Positions 52,198-62,100 of a stretch of 64,000 nucleotides of DNA are shown piece by piece. The stretch's first letter is position 1. Each line of letters begins with the position of its first letter. Made by a program: the position numbers and the translations under genes. The DNA is from Streptomyces venezuelae (GTDB lineage: Bacteria > Actinomycetota > Actinomycetes > Streptomycetales > Streptomycetaceae), in contig NZ_CP029190.1 of the NCBI RefSeq assembly GCF_008642295.1, forward strand, positions 3,517,501 to 3,581,500, given 5' to 3'. The notes under the pieces were generated by a model, which searched no databases, was not told the DNA's origin, and saw only the letters and a program-made list of their open reading frames with translations.

Positions 52198-52490
52198 TCC
52201 GCTCCCCTCCCTCGCTCCCCCGGACATCTCTGACTCGGTGTGGCGCGGTTCGTCCGCGACCGGTCCCGACACCCAGCACATCACATAACGCACGCACTCC
52301 GTCACCGTTCGTCGTGAATTGACGTGAGCGGATCCAAACTCTCCGCTTATCGGTCCGCCCGGGACGGCGGGGTGCGGTCCGTAGTGGGGGCAGCGGCGGG
52401 GTCGGGCGGGGTGAGGGTGGGCCGGGCCGGGTGAGGCCGGGCCGGGGCCCGGTGGGGCCAGGCCGGGCCGGGTGAGGCCGGCCCGGCGGG

Positions 52491-54245
52491 TCAGACCAGC
52501 CGGACCGGCTTCTCCGGGCGGACGCCGAGCTCGGCGAGCCAGTCCCGCAGCGGCTCCGGGTCCCCGTCCTCGACCAGGGACAGCACCCGCGGAGCCAGGT
52601 CGGAGCGGCGCTCACCGCCGACCAGCAGCACCGGACCGTCGAGCCAGTCCAGGCCGGGGCCCGCCCCGGCGGAGTCCACGGCGGCACAGCAGACCATCGC
52701 CGTGACATGGTCGGCCAGCAGGTCCCGGCCGGTCCGCGGGGGCTGGAGCGGGAACAGCGGCACGGCATCCGCACCGCGCGCCTTCGCCGCCTCGGCGCCG
52801 GCCGAACGCTCCTCCCGCGCCACGTCCCCGCTGAGTCGGCCGGCCAGGGCTTCCCCGGCCGAGCCGTCCTCGTCGGCGAGGTACCCGATCACCCGCTCCA
52901 GGGTGGGCCCGGCCAGTACGTCGGGCACCCCGGCCAGGGTCCCGGTCCCGGCACCGGATACGGGTCCGGATGCGGGTCCCGACGCGGTTCCGGTTCCCGG
53001 GCCGGTGTCGGCGGTGCGTCCGGCACGGGCCGGGACACCGGGATCGCCGGTACGGGCCGGCACCCCGGAGGGCACCGCCAGCGCATCCAGGGCGGCATGG
53101 AGCCGGGCCGCCTCGGTCCGCCATTTACGGTCGACGACCTCCTCCGGATAAGCCGACCAGTCCACCGGGGACCAGTCCGGGCCGGACTCCGAGGGACCGC
53201 CGTGGAACAGGCGGGCCGCCAGCAGCGAGGCCGCCTCGTCGATCACACCGGGCCGTTCCAGCAGGTCACAGGCCGGGCGCTCGCCCAGCCGGGAGGTGAA
53301 CCCGTCGGCCAGCCGGTCGCGGCGGGACAGCTCGGTCAGCGCCGAGACCACACCCGCGTCCAGGTGGGCCGGCCAGCGGCCCATCCGCCAGGCCGGCAGC
53401 GCCACCCGGGTCAGCAGCCGGTCCCAGCCCGCATAGGCGAGGCCGACCTGTTCCTGGGCGACGATCCGCAGGCCGTAGTCCACGCTCTGGGCCCGCTCCG
53501 AGGCGGCTGCGGCCACCCCGCGCTCCATCTCCGTGGCATCCGCCCGGCACAGCCGCAGCAGCAGCCTGGCGGGGCGGGCGATCCAGCCGAGCCCGCGCCG
53601 GTTGCCCACGTCCACGGCGGCATCCAGCCCGCGTACGAAGCGTCGGGCCTCGGCTATGTCCGGCTGCGCCGAAGGGCCCGTACCGGCGACGACCGGGGCC
53701 AGTACGGCGCGCAGCTCGGCCACTCGCATCCACCACAGGAAGGGGGAGCCGATGACCAGCACCGGGGCAGCCGCGGCGGGGTCGTTGACATCGGGGGATA
53801 TCCCGCGCCGCCGGTGTGCCGGATGCGTGCGGTCCTCGAGCCAGCTGTCGCAGTCGGGGGTCAGCGCTATCGCGGACGGCGCCGGCACCTCCAGCCGCTC
53901 GGCCAGATCGCGCACCATCCGGTAGAGATCGGGGGCGGCGGCCTCCGACAGCGGCACGGTGGGCGTCACGGCCGGACTGGCCCGCAGCACCACGGCGGCG
54001 AAGATCCCGCCGGTCAGCAGCACCAGCACGGCGACGGCGCACACGGCGAGGGTCACGACGGGCCAGGGGTCCCCGGCCAGCCGCCCCGTCATCCGGGCGG
54101 CCACCAGCACCACCGCGAGGGCGGCGGGCAGCAGCGCGACGGCCAGAGCCCTGCTGCGTACCCGCAGCACGGCAAGGGCCCGGTGGCGCGCGGACAGCGC
54201 ACCCACCTCCATGGTCGAATCCATGGTCGAACCGGTTCCGGACAC
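52491..54245 (-). CDS. Membrane protein resembling a degenerate M48 (HtpX/Ste24-like) peptidase
   Basis: A 584-residue protein. Two N-terminal membrane helices (about 27-50 and 60-90) precede a segment whose order mirrors M48 peptidases: APDLYRMVRDLAERLEVPAPSAIALTPD (about 105-132), VLVIGSPFLWWMRVAELRAVLAPVVAGT (about 162-189). In active enzymes the last stretch reads AVLAHELGH; here the zinc motif HExxH is replaced by PVVAG. The rest is a large Ala/Arg-rich helical region and a Pro/Gly/Thr-rich insert (about 395-440). It is probably an inactive homologue used for binding or scaffolding. GTG start with GAGG seven to eight bases upstream. The M48 relationship is my reading of the pattern. Confidence 0.65.
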   Translation of the reverse strand: MSGTGSTMDSTMEVGALSARHRALAVLRVRSRALAVALLPAALAVVLVAARMTGRLAGDPWPVVTLAVCAVAVLVLLTGGIFAAVVLRASPAVTPTVPLSEAAAPDLYRMVRDLAERLEVPAPSAIALTPDCDSWLEDRTHPAHRRRGISPDVNDPAAAAPVLVIGSPFLWWMRVAELRAVLAPVVAGTGPSAQPDIAEARRFVRGLDAAVDVGNRRGLGWIARPARLLLRLCRADATEMERGVAAAASERAQSVDYGLRIVAQEQVGLAYAGWDRLLTRVALPAWRMGRWPAHLDAGVVSALTELSRRDRLADGFTSRLGERPACDLLERPGVIDEAASLLAARLFHGGPSESGPDWSPVDWSAYPEEVVDRKWRTEAARLHAALDALAVPSGVPARTGDPGVPARAGRTADTGPGTGTASGPASGPVSGAGTGTLAGVPDVLAGPTLERVIGYLADEDGSAGEALAGRLSGDVAREERSAGAEAAKARGADAVPLFPLQPPRTGRDLLADHVTAMVCCAAVDSAGAGPGLDWLDGPVLLVGGERRSDLAPRVLSLVEDGDPEPLRDWLAELGVRPEKPVRLV

Positions 54246-54306
54246 GGCCGGACCTCACCCCCTCTGCCCTGTGGCGGCTTTGCTCACTCCCCCACTGTGA
54301 CACTCG

Positions 54307-54330
54307 CCACTGACATCGCAATGTCGGTGG
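54307..54330. promoter_or_regulatory. Inverted repeat upstream of the M48-like gene
   Basis: CCACTGACAT (54307-54316) and ATGTCGGTGG (54321-54330) are complementary except for one G-T position, around a CGCA centre, 62 bp upstream of the start codon at 54245. It is a likely operator; the binding protein is unknown. The rest of the 54246-54584 gap holds the purD terminator and no supported gene. Confidence 0.5.
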
Positions 54331-54478
54331 GCCAAGTGCCGGAACAAGCTCCGGATTGCTTGCGCCGCACCCTAGTTGGGGTGTGGGCGGCCGTCAGGCG
54401 AAGGGCACATCGATCACCCGATGGAATGGCTTTGGGTAAAGCTGGCTGCGTTCGAAGGCGGCCGGATGCAATCGCACG

Positions 54479-54516
54479 CGCGGGCCCGGGCGCAGCTGGT
54501 GCGCACCGGGCCCGCG
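54479..54516 (-). terminator. Terminator of purD
   Basis: CGCGGGCCCGG (54479-54489) pairs with CCGGGCCCGCG (54506-54516). It lies about 70 bp past the purD stop on the minus strand. Confidence 0.75.
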
Positions 54517-54584
54517 TCGCAGGACTCCGTTTCAACCGGCGGGCCGCCGTACGAGACCGTGCCGACGGGGGCCGGTCGGGCGGC

Positions 54585-55838
54585 TCAGCGCCCTTCGGCC
54601 GCCTTGGCCGCGATGTCCGTACGGTGCTGGGAACCGGCCAGCCGGATCCGCCCGACCGCCTTATACGCCCTCTCCCGGGCCTCCGCCAGATCGGAACCGG
54701 TCGCGGTGACGGAGAGGACCCGGCCGCCCGCACTGACGACGCTGCCACCCTCCTGGCGGGTGCCGGCGTGCAGGACGTACGCCGCCGGGCCGTCCTGGGC
54801 GGCGACCTCGTCCAGGCCCTCGATCGGGTCTCCGGTGCGCGGGGTGCCCGGGTAGTTGTGGGAGGCGACGACCACGGTGACGGCCGCGTCCTCGCGCCAG
54901 TTCAGCGGCGGCTCGGCGTCCAGGGTGCCGTTGGCGGCGTTCAGCAGGACGCTGCCCAGCGGGGTGCGCAGCCGGGCCAGCACCACCTGGGTCTCCGGGT
55001 CGCCGAAGCGCGCGTTGAACTCGATCACCCGGACTCCGCGGGAGGTGATCGCGAGGCCGGCGTAGAGCAGGCCGGAGAAGGGGGTGCCGCGGTGGCGCAG
55101 CTCGTCGACGGTCGGCTGCAGAACGGTGGCCATCACCTCCTCGACCAGCTTGGGGTCGGCCCAGGGCAGCGGGGAGTAGGCGCCCATGCCGCCCGTGTTG
55201 GGGCCTTCGTCGCCGTCGAGGGCGCGCTTGAAGTCCTGGGCGGGCTGCAGCGGGAGCACGGTGACGCCGTCGGTGATGGCGAACAGCGAGACCTCGGGGC
55301 CGTCCAGGTACTCCTCGATGACCACGCGGTCGCAGGCCAGCGCGTGCTCGCGGGCGGCGGTGAGGTCCTCGGTGACGACGACGCCCTTGCCGGCTGCCAG
55401 GCCGTCGTCCTTGACCACGTACGGGGGGCCGAAGGCGTCGAGGGCGGCGTCGATCTCCTCGGCGGTGGTGCAGACGTAGCTGCGGGCGGTCGGCACGCCG
55501 GCCGCGGCCATCACACCCTTGGCGAAGGCCTTGGAGCCCTCCAGCTGCGCGGCCTCGCCGGACGGGCCGAAGACGGGGATGCCGGCCGCGCGGACGGCGT
55601 CGGCAACCCCGGCGACCAGCGGGGCCTCCGGGCCGACGACGACCAGATCGGCGCCGAGCTCACCGGCCAGCCGGGCCACGGCGTCGCCGTCGAGGGCGTC
55701 CACCTCCCGCAGCTCGGCCACGTCCGCGATCCCCGCATTACCGGGGGCGCAGTAGAGCGCGGTGACGTCGGGGTCGAGGGACAGAGAGCGGCACAGGGCG
55801 TGTTCGCGGGCGCCGCCGCCGATGACGAGGACCTTCAC
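54585..55838 (-). CDS. purD: Phosphoribosylamine-glycine ligase (GAR synthetase)
   Basis: A 417-residue ATP-grasp enzyme. [14 protein letters not shown] at the N-terminus, [24 protein letters not shown] (about 138-152), [15 protein letters not shown] and [18 protein letters not shown] (about 274-291) are PurD signatures. It joins phosphoribosylamine and glycine, the step after PurF. GTG start without a strong ribosome-binding site. It lies 61 bp downstream of dnaX on the same strand and may share its transcript. Confidence 0.96.
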   Translation of the reverse strand: MKVLVIGGGAREHALCRSLSLDPDVTALYCAPGNAGIADVAELREVDALDGDAVARLAGELGADLVVVGPEAPLVAGVADAVRAAGIPVFGPSGEAAQLEGSKAFAKGVMAAAGVPTARSYVCTTAEEIDAALDAFGPPYVVKDDGLAAGKGVVVTEDLTAAREHALACDRVVIEEYLDGPEVSLFAITDGVTVLPLQPAQDFKRALDGDEGPNTGGMGAYSPLPWADPKLVEEVMATVLQPTVDELRHRGTPFSGLLYAGLAITSRGVRVIEFNARFGDPETQVVLARLRTPLGSVLLNAANGTLDAEPPLNWREDAAVTVVVASHNYPGTPRTGDPIEGLDEVAAQDGPAAYVLHAGTRQEGGSVVSAGGRVLSVTATGSDLAEARERAYKAVGRIRLAGSQHRTDIAAKAAEGR

Positions 55839-55899
55839 GGGATGCAGCCTAGCCCGCGCGCCGGTGTGCCCTTCGTGCGGCCACCCCAATCCGGGGCCG

Positions 55900-58176
55900 C
55901 TACTCGTTCGTATATTCCTCCACCACGGTGGCCCCGAGCTCGCGCACGATCAGGTCGTGACCGGTGAGCGCGCTCTCGACGAGATCCGGGTCGTCCGCTT
56001 CCGGTACGTCGTCCTCGGGCGCGACCGGAGCGGGTGCCGCCGGGGCCGGCTCCGGCCGCGGCGGGGCTGCGGCGGGGGCCGGGGTGTACGCGGGTGAAGG
56101 CGCCGGGGCGGGGGCCGGAGCCGGGGGCTGGGCCTGGACGGGCGGCGGGGTGTAGGCGGGCGCGGCCGGGGCGGTGTACCCCCCGGCGGCCGGGGCGGGC
56201 GCGCCGCCGCCGAGTACGGCCTCGATCTTCCAGTGCACCTGGAACTGCTCGGCCAGTACCGCCTTGAGGACGTCCTCGCTGCCGCTGCTGGAGAAGTTGT
56301 CCCGGGCCCCCGGGTTGGGGAAGCCCAGCTGCAGGGTGGTCCCGTCGAAGCCGCTGACCTGGGCGTTCTGGCTGAGCAGGATCCAGGTGAACCGGCGGCG
56401 GTTCTTGACGGCCTCCAGGATGCTCGGCCACATCGCCTGGACCTGCCCGGCACCGGCGGCCATGCCGGGTGCCGCCGCGGCGGGTGCGGGAGCCGGGGCC
56501 GGTGCGGGGGCGGCGGCGGCCTGCTGAGGGGCGGGCGCGGCGGCGGCCGGAGCACCGGAGCCGGGCTGGGCGGCCCCAGGCCAGGCCCCGGGCTGCGCCG
56601 CTCCGGGCCATGCGCCGGGCGCCGGGGCGGCAGGTGCCGCGGGGGCGGCCGGGGCTGCGGGGGCGGCCGGCTGAGCGGGGGCACCGGCCCCCGGCACCGC
56701 GGCTCCGGGCCAGGCCCCGGGCGCGGCGGCCGGAGCGGATTCGGCCTGAACGGGCGCGGCAGCGGCAGCAGCAGCGGGCTGCACGCCCTCCGCGGGTCCG
56801 GGAACTCCGGCGGCAGGCCCGGAGGCCCCGGCGGCCCCTGCCGCCGGAACTGCCCCCGCTGGCTGCGGACGTACCGCCGCGCGGGCAGCCGCCGGCCCAC
56901 CGCCCGGAGCCACCTGCTGCGCCGGCGCGACCGGCGCGACCGGCGCCATCGCATGCGCCTCGGGCCCGGGCACGTACCCCATCGCCGGTGCGCCGGCCGG
57001 CGGTACTGCCATCGCCATGCCGCCGCGCTCCAGCCGGTCGAGCCGGGCCTGGAAGGACCGCTCGTCGTCGAAGGCCGCGGGCAGCAGCACCCGCGCACAG
57101 ATCAGCTCCAGCTGCAGCCGGGGCGAGGTCGCCCCGCGCATCTCGGTCAGCCCGGTGTTGACCAGATCGGCCGCCCGCGACAGTTCGGCCGCGCCGAACA
57201 CCGAGGCCTGCGCCTGCATCCGCTCGACCACATCCGCGGGCGCGTCGATCAGGCCCTTCTCCCCCGCGTCCGGGACGGCCGCCAGGATCACCAGGTCCCG
57301 CAGCCGCTCCAGCAGGTCGGCGACGAACCGCCGGGGGTCGTTCCCGCCCTCGACGACCCGGTCGACCACCTCGAAGGCCGCGGCGCCGTCCCCGGCCGCG
57401 AACGCGTCCACCACCGAGTCCAGCAGCGAGCCGTCCGTATATCCGAGGAGCGCGGTCGCCATGGCGTATGTCACACCGGCTTCGCCGGCACCGGCCAGCA
57501 GCTGGTCCATGACGGACATCGAGTCACGCACCGACCCCGCACCGGCCCGCACCACGAGCGGCAGCACCCCGTCCTCGACGGGAATGCCCTCGCGCCCGCA
57601 GACCTCGCCGAGGTACTCCCGGAGCGTCCCGGGCGGGACCAGCCGGAAGGGGTAATGGTGCGTCCGGGACCGGATGGTCCCGATGACCTTCTCCGGCTCC
57701 GTGGTCGCGAAGATGAACTTGAGGTGCTCCGGCGGCTCCTCGACCACCTTCAGCAGGGCGTTGAAGCCCGCCGAGGTGACCATGTGGGCCTCGTCGATGA
57801 TGTAGATCTTGTACCGGCTGCTCGCCGGCCCGAAGAACGCCTTTTCCCGCAGGTCGCGGGCGTCGTCCACGCCACCGTGCGAGGCGGCGTCGATCTCGAT
57901 GACATCGATCGAGCCCGGGCCGTTCCTGGCCAGGTCACGGCAGGACTGGCACTCCCCGCAGGGAGTCGGGGTGGGACCTTGCTCACAGTTCAGGCACCGG
58001 GCGAGGATGCGCGCGCTGGTCGTCTTTCCACAGCCGCGCGGCCCGCTGAACAGGTACGCGTGATTGACCCGGTTGTTCCGCAGGGCCTGCATCAGCGGGG
58101 CAGTGACATGCTCCTGCCCGATGACCTCGGCGAACGACTCGGGGCGATAGCGGCGGTACAGCGCAAGGGACGACAC
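55900..58176 (-). CDS. dnaX: DNA polymerase III subunits gamma and tau
   Basis: A 758-residue clamp-loader ATPase. [22 protein letters not shown] at the N-terminus, Walker [19 protein letters not shown] (about 40-57), zinc finger [19 protein letters not shown] (about 62-80), Walker [24 protein letters not shown] sensor region. A very long Ala/Pro-rich linker (about 385-610) leads to the tau C-terminal domain ([27 protein letters not shown]). It loads the sliding clamp and links polymerase to helicase. No obvious slippery sequence for a gamma frameshift was seen. The SRP RNA gene lies just upstream. Confidence 0.96.
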   Translation of the reverse strand: MSSLALYRRYRPESFAEVIGQEHVTAPLMQALRNNRVNHAYLFSGPRGCGKTTSARILARCLNCEQGPTPTPCGECQSCRDLARNGPGSIDVIEIDAASHGGVDDARDLREKAFFGPASSRYKIYIIDEAHMVTSAGFNALLKVVEEPPEHLKFIFATTEPEKVIGTIRSRTHHYPFRLVPPGTLREYLGEVCGREGIPVEDGVLPLVVRAGAGSVRDSMSVMDQLLAGAGEAGVTYAMATALLGYTDGSLLDSVVDAFAAGDGAAAFEVVDRVVEGGNDPRRFVADLLERLRDLVILAAVPDAGEKGLIDAPADVVERMQAQASVFGAAELSRAADLVNTGLTEMRGATSPRLQLELICARVLLPAAFDDERSFQARLDRLERGGMAMAVPPAGAPAMGYVPGPEAHAMAPVAPVAPAQQVAPGGGPAAARAAVRPQPAGAVPAAGAAGASGPAAGVPGPAEGVQPAAAAAAAPVQAESAPAAAPGAWPGAAVPGAGAPAQPAAPAAPAAPAAPAAPAPGAWPGAAQPGAWPGAAQPGSGAPAAAAPAPQQAAAAPAPAPAPAPAAAAPGMAAGAGQVQAMWPSILEAVKNRRRFTWILLSQNAQVSGFDGTTLQLGFPNPGARDNFSSSGSEDVLKAVLAEQFQVHWKIEAVLGGGAPAPAAGGYTAPAAPAYTPPPVQAQPPAPAPAPAPSPAYTPAPAAAPPRPEPAPAAPAPVAPEDDVPEADDPDLVESALTGHDLIVRELGATVVEEYTNE

Positions 58177-58239
58177 GCTTACGAGGTTATCCGGGCCCGC
58201 CGACAACGGGCGGCCACCGCCCACCCGGAAACGCAAGCG

Positions 58240-58335
58240 CCCCCCACGCACCCGCCAGAGCCCACTTACCCTTGCTGCCTTCCGGCCCTGGGGGAGTTGG
58301 GTGAGATAGCGCCACGTGAGGGGCTGCCCCCACCC
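58240..58335 (-). ncRNA. ffs: Signal recognition particle RNA (small bacterial type)
   Basis: Read on the minus strand, GGGGGCAGCCCC opens the gene and the invariant SRP apical hairpin CAGGGCCGGAAGGCAGCAAG lies at about 58271-58291, the Ffh-binding site. It is about 96 nt, matching the 4.5S class. The ends are estimated from the outer stem. It is placed between dnaX and tRNA-Ser, as in other streptomycetes. Confidence 0.9.
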
Positions 58336-58435
58336 TAGCGGATGTACGCCCCGGGAATCGACCCGCACCCCTTCGAGCTCCCCGCCCGACGATCACGTTC
58401 GCGAGCACCCCTCAACGTCTTGTATTGTTTGCGGC

Positions 58436-58520
58436 GGAGGATTCGCCTAGTGGCCTAGGGCGCACGCTTGGAAAGCGTGTTGGGGGCAACCCCTCACGAG
58501 TTCGAATCTCGTATCCTCCG
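58436..58520 (+). tRNA. tRNA-Ser (GGA anticodon), integration target
   Basis: An 85-nt class II tRNA: acceptor GGAGGAT with ATCCTCC, anticodon loop TTGGAAA (GGA), long variable arm (TGGGGGCAACCCC), T-arm GAGTTCGAATCTC. Its 3' 53 nt are duplicated at 62034-62087 as an attachment-site remnant. Confidence 0.96.
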
Positions 58521-58521
58521 C
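58468..58521 (+). repeat. Left attachment-site repeat (attL) within tRNA-Ser
   Basis: 54 nt from the anticodon loop to one base past the tRNA 3' end. It matches 62034-62087 with two substitutions (58489 and 58506). It starts with TTGGAAAGCGTGTTGGGGGC. Confidence 0.9.
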
Positions 58522-58541
58522 AGCCGCCTGAACAGGCGAAA

Positions 58542-58578
58542 CGAAGAGCCGGACCGTTGATTGCGGTCCGGCTCTTCG
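58542..58578 (+). terminator. Terminator after tRNA-Ser
   Basis: CGAAGAGCCGGACCG (58542-58556) pairs with its complement (58564-58578), a 15-bp stem with a 7-nt loop. Confidence 0.9.
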
Positions 58579-58786
58579 GTGTGCCGTGGTTGCATTTCCG
58601 GTTGCGTTTACATCGCCTCAATCCAGACTTTTCGGCGCATCGGTGGCCGACGCCGCCCTCCACGTGCCGAGACCCCGGGAGGAACCCCTTCCGTTCCGCA
58701 CCCGCGACCACGGCGAAGGCACCATCCTTGAACTCTGCACCGGAGCGGCTTCGGTGCTACTCAGGCTCGGTTCGACGAGGTGCCCC

Positions 58787-61210
58787 ATGAAATCCCGGTC
58801 AACGCTGGCGTCCTGGCTGGGCAGCCTCGACGCTCCCCGCCTGGCGCGTGTGCTCGCGGTACGGAAGGACGCGGCGTCGTCTCCGGAGCCGCGGACGGTG
58901 GGGGAACTGGCGGACCGCCTCCAGCGCCCGGGGTCGGTGGCGTTGGCCCTGCCGCAGCTCCCCCTGCCGTGCCTGCAAACGGCCGAGGCGCTAGCGGCAC
59001 TGGGAGGACTGGCGTCGCGCGATGCCCTGGCGAAGCTGCTGGGAGCGACGGGCGGTGAAACCGCCCGTCGGCTGGACTCCGCGCTGGAGGTGCTGGCCGA
59101 TCACGCACTGGTGTGGCCGGACGACACCGGAGCACTCCGCATGGCCGCACCCCTGCGGCAGGCGTGGGACGCACCCCTGGGGCTGGACACCCCTCTGGAG
59201 AAGCTGCTGGCAAGCGTGACCTCGGACGAGCTGCGCACCATGCTCGTGACTCTTGGCATCAAGCCACCCAGCACCAAGCAGCAGCGACTGGCGGCCTTGG
59301 TGGATCACCACGGCGACCCGCAAGCCATCGCCACACTGGTGGCACGGGCACCGGCAATCACACAGAAGCTGCTTGCCCGCCGAGCGGAATCCGCGGCGGG
59401 GCAGCGGCAGTTCATCGTGTTCGGATCACCCGGGCCGGACCTCGAACCCGGCGCGCGATGGGCACTCGACCGGGGGCTCCTGGTCGCGGACCGCCACCGG
59501 TACGGCCCCGCGCGCATGCCCGTCGAAGTCGCGCTGGCGCTGCGCGGGCCGGACTGGCACGCCCCGTTCGCCCCCCTGCCGCCTTCCGCACAGGTGGTGC
59601 CCGTCGGCGCCGCCGAGGTGGAACGGGAGACCGCAGCCGCGTCCACGGCACTTGCCGCCCAGGCCGCCTCTGTCTTGTCGGCCTGCTCCGCTTCCCCGCC
59701 TGCCAGGCTCAAGTCCGGTGGGATCGGCGCACGTGAACTCGCCCGGATCGGCAAGGCCTCCCAGGCCGACGACGCCGTGGTCCGCATCGTCCTGGAGACC
59801 GCATACGCCGCCGGACTACTGGGCCGGGACGGCGACCGTGTGGCACCCACCACGACATACGACGCCTGGGCGGGCCAGGAGCCCGCCGAACGACTCGCCG
59901 TACTGCTCCAGGCATGGCACAACCTGGCACTCACCCCCACCCGGGCGCGTGACGAGGACAACAAGGTGCTCCCCGCCCTCGCGGGAACACCTCCCTGCAG
60001 CGGCTGCCTGCAGGCCCGGCACGGACTGCTCCACGCGGCGTCGCAGCTTCCGGCGGGGCACGGCGCGACCATTGCCTCGGACCTGGGCCCGCTGGTGGCC
60101 TGGCATCGCCCGCTCGCTGACGCGTCGCCCCTGGATCGGACACCGTTCGCCTCCCTGATCCGCGAGGCCGAGCTGATCGGCGTGCTCGCCCGCGGCGCTC
60201 TGTCTCCCCTCGGCCACGCCCTGCTGGAAGACGACGTCCCAGGACTGGCCGCCGCGTGCCGGCGGCTCCTGCCCACGGCCACCCGGACAGCGCGGATCGG
60301 CGCCGACCTCACCGCCGTCGCCACCGGCACTCCCTCGGCACCACTCACCGCGCTGCTGGATTCCGTCGCCGACCGCGAGACCAGCGGCACGGCCTCGGTC
60401 TGGCGGTTCAGTACCGACAGCGTCCGCCGGGCCCTGGACGCCGGGCACACACCGGACGACCTCACAGCCAATCTGGCCGCTGTCGCTACCGGACCGCTGC
60501 CCCAGCCCCTGTCCTATCTCATCTCCGACACCGCACGCAGTCACGGCCGCGTGCGCATCGCCCCCGCCGCCTGCGTCATCCACGGCGAGGAGCCGGCGCT
60601 GCTCGCAGAGCTCGCCGCCCACCGCGAGCTCGCCAAACTCGGCCTCCGACAGCTCGCGCCCACGGTGCTGGTCAGCCGCAGCCCGCTCGACGCGACCCTC
60701 GCCGCGCTCCGCGCCGAGGGCTACGCCCCCGTTGCCGAGACCGCCGACGGAACCGTACGCATCGAGAAGACCCGACCGCAGAGGGCCTCCGCCGTACCGA
60801 CCCCCCGAATGGCCGGTACGGACACCGACCGCCACACCGCGGTCAACCACACCGCGAGGACACCGGCCGGCACCGACCCGAACGCCCTGGCCGCCCGCCT
60901 GCTCACCGCCCCGCCCACCACCCCAGACCCCGACCCCTTCGGCAGCGGGGTCCCCTTCGGCACCGACACCGAGGAGATCGTCGCCGGGTACGCGAAGCGG
61001 CTGTCCTACACCGATGTCCGCCAGCTCGCCCATGCCATCGACGCCGGAACGCCCCTCACCGTCGAATACGTCGCCACCTCCGGCAACCGCACGGTGCGCA
61101 CCCTCAGCCGCCTCGAACTCGACCCGCCCTACCTCGAAGCCTGGTGCCACCTGCGAGAAGACGAACGCGTATTCACCCTCTCCCGGATCCACAGCGTCAT
61201 GCCGACGTGA
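58787..61210 (+). CDS. Helicase-associated (XPB N-terminal-like) protein with C-terminal WYL-like domain
   Basis: An 807-residue protein. The N-terminus KSRSTLASWLGSLDAPRLARVLAVRKDA and the following winged-helix-like repeats resemble the helicase_C_3/XPB-associated domain proteins of actinobacteria. It has no helicase Walker motifs itself. The end (about 730-807: TPLTVEYVATSGNRTVRTLSRLELDPPYLEAWCHLREDERVFTLSRI) matches a WYL-type ligand-sensing domain. ATG at 58787 has GAGG six bases upstream. WYL domains commonly regulate defence or DNA-damage systems; here the gene is cargo of a tRNA-Ser island. Its function is unassigned. It is slightly less GC-biased in codon use than neighbouring core genes. 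Confidence 0.75.
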   Translation: MKSRSTLASWLGSLDAPRLARVLAVRKDAASSPEPRTVGELADRLQRPGSVALALPQLPLPCLQTAEALAALGGLASRDALAKLLGATGGETARRLDSALEVLADHALVWPDDTGALRMAAPLRQAWDAPLGLDTPLEKLLASVTSDELRTMLVTLGIKPPSTKQQRLAALVDHHGDPQAIATLVARAPAITQKLLARRAESAAGQRQFIVFGSPGPDLEPGARWALDRGLLVADRHRYGPARMPVEVALALRGPDWHAPFAPLPPSAQVVPVGAAEVERETAAASTALAAQAASVLSACSASPPARLKSGGIGARELARIGKASQADDAVVRIVLETAYAAGLLGRDGDRVAPTTTYDAWAGQEPAERLAVLLQAWHNLALTPTRARDEDNKVLPALAGTPPCSGCLQARHGLLHAASQLPAGHGATIASDLGPLVAWHRPLADASPLDRTPFASLIREAELIGVLARGALSPLGHALLEDDVPGLAAACRRLLPTATRTARIGADLTAVATGTPSAPLTALLDSVADRETSGTASVWRFSTDSVRRALDAGHTPDDLTANLAAVATGPLPQPLSYLISDTARSHGRVRIAPAACVIHGEEPALLAELAAHRELAKLGLRQLAPTVLVSRSPLDATLAALRAEGYAPVAETADGTVRIEKTRPQRASAVPTPRMAGTDTDRHTAVNHTARTPAGTDPNALAARLLTAPPTTPDPDPFGSGVPFGTDTEEIVAGYAKRLSYTDVRQLAHAIDAGTPLTVEYVATSGNRTVRTLSRLELDPPYLEAWCHLREDERVFTLSRIHSVMPT

Positions 61211-61219
61211 CTCCATGGC

Positions 61220-61262
61220 CTCGATGAACCATCGGAGGTATAGTTGTTTCCATACTTGATAT
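61220..61262 (+). promoter_or_regulatory. Promoter/operator of the vapBC pair
   Basis: A sharply AT-rich stretch holding GTATAG then CCATAC as an imperfect inverted repeat (about 61238-61255), followed by GATATAAGGAGG. It is a likely autoregulated promoter, the usual arrangement for VapBC. Confidence 0.45.
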
Positions 61263-61274
61263 AAGGAGGTGCAC

Positions 61275-61490
61275 ATGAGTCGGACAGTGATTGATCTCGA
61301 TGACGAGCTGGTGGCAGACGTAGCCAAAGCCTTGGGTACCAGCACGAAGAAGGAGACGGTCAACACAGCCCTGCGCGAGGTGCTGGAGAACAGGCGGCGG
61401 GCGCTGGCCTTGACCCGCCTGCGCGCCGCGGCCGACGAAGGTGCGTTCGATCTGACACTCTTCGAGGACAAGCGGAACTACCGACGGTGA
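61275..61490 (+). CDS. vapB: VapB-type antitoxin (ribbon-helix-helix)
   Basis: A 71-residue protein. SRTVIDLDDELVADVAKALGTSTKKETVNTALREVLENRRR is a ribbon-helix-helix DNA-binding domain of the VapB family. The C-terminal TRLRAAADEGAFDLTLFEDKRNYRR would wrap around and block the toxin. The ribosome-binding site AAGGAGGT (61263-61270) is a perfect match to the 16S tail, four bases from the ATG, consistent with high antitoxin output. Its stop overlaps the VapC start by 4 bp. Confidence 0.9.
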   Translation: MSRTVIDLDDELVADVAKALGTSTKKETVNTALREVLENRRRALALTRLRAAADEGAFDLTLFEDKRNYRR

Positions 61491-61909
61491 ACGCCGCTCT
61501 CTACCTGATCGACACCAGCGCCCTCGCCCGCTTCATGCGGGGCGACGCGGAGCAGTACGGCTGGGACCAGGCAGCAGCCGCCGGCCTGATCGCCACGTGC
61601 CCCATCACCGAGCTGGAGTTGTTCTACAGCGCCCGATCGGCTGCCGACCGGGCACGCGGCATCGAAGACATGCGGCTGCTGTTCGGCTGGGTCCCGGTCG
61701 ACGACCGCGCTTACGAGCGGGCCTGGCAGGTCCAGGAGGCCCTCACCAAGCAAGGCAAGCACCGCAGCGCAGGTGCGGTCGATCTCGTTGTCGCAGCGAC
61801 TGCCGAGCTGCAGGGGCTCACCCTCCTGCACCGTGACCACGACTTCGAATGCATCGCCGCAGTAACCGGCCAACCCCTCCAGTGGTACGGCCCGGAGGGC
61901 GGTAAGTAG
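61487..61909 (+). CDS. vapC: VapC-type PIN-domain RNase toxin
   Basis: A 140-residue PIN protein. The acidic active site is visible as Asp9 (LIDTSAL), Glu in TELELFYSAR (about 43), Asp in GAVDLVVAATA (about 98) and Asp in LLHRDHDFE (about 116-119). VapC toxins cleave tRNA or rRNA; the target is unknown. GTG start overlapping the antitoxin stop (GTGA). All catalytic residues are intact, in contrast to the decayed vapC at 62790. It lies 125 bp before the right att repeat. Confidence 0.92.
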   Translation: MNAALYLIDTSALARFMRGDAEQYGWDQAAAAGLIATCPITELELFYSARSAADRARGIEDMRLLFGWVPVDDRAYERAWQVQEALTKQGKHRSAGAVDLVVAATAELQGLTLLHRDHDFECIAAVTGQPLQWYGPEGGK

Positions 61910-62033
61910 CCGAGCGGTGGTTGCGGTTCTGGCTGCATTCGCCTCCGTCCGGGGCCGTCCGGACTGAGCTCATCAGAACGCTCCGCCACAGGTCAGGATG
62001 CCTACGGCCCCCGCCGGACGGCCGTACGAACAT

Positions 62034-62087
62034 TTGGAAAGCGTGTTGGGGGCACCCCCTCACGAGTTCGAGTCTCGTATCCTCCGC
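62034..62087 (+). repeat. Right attachment-site repeat (attR), 3' copy of tRNA-Ser
   Basis: Matches 58468-58521 with two substitutions and covers anticodon loop, variable arm, T-arm and acceptor 3' strand of tRNA-Ser. There is no 5' half, so it is not a functional tRNA. It closes a 3.57-kb segment. Confidence 0.9.
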
Positions 62088-62100
62088 CGGCAGAAGGCCC

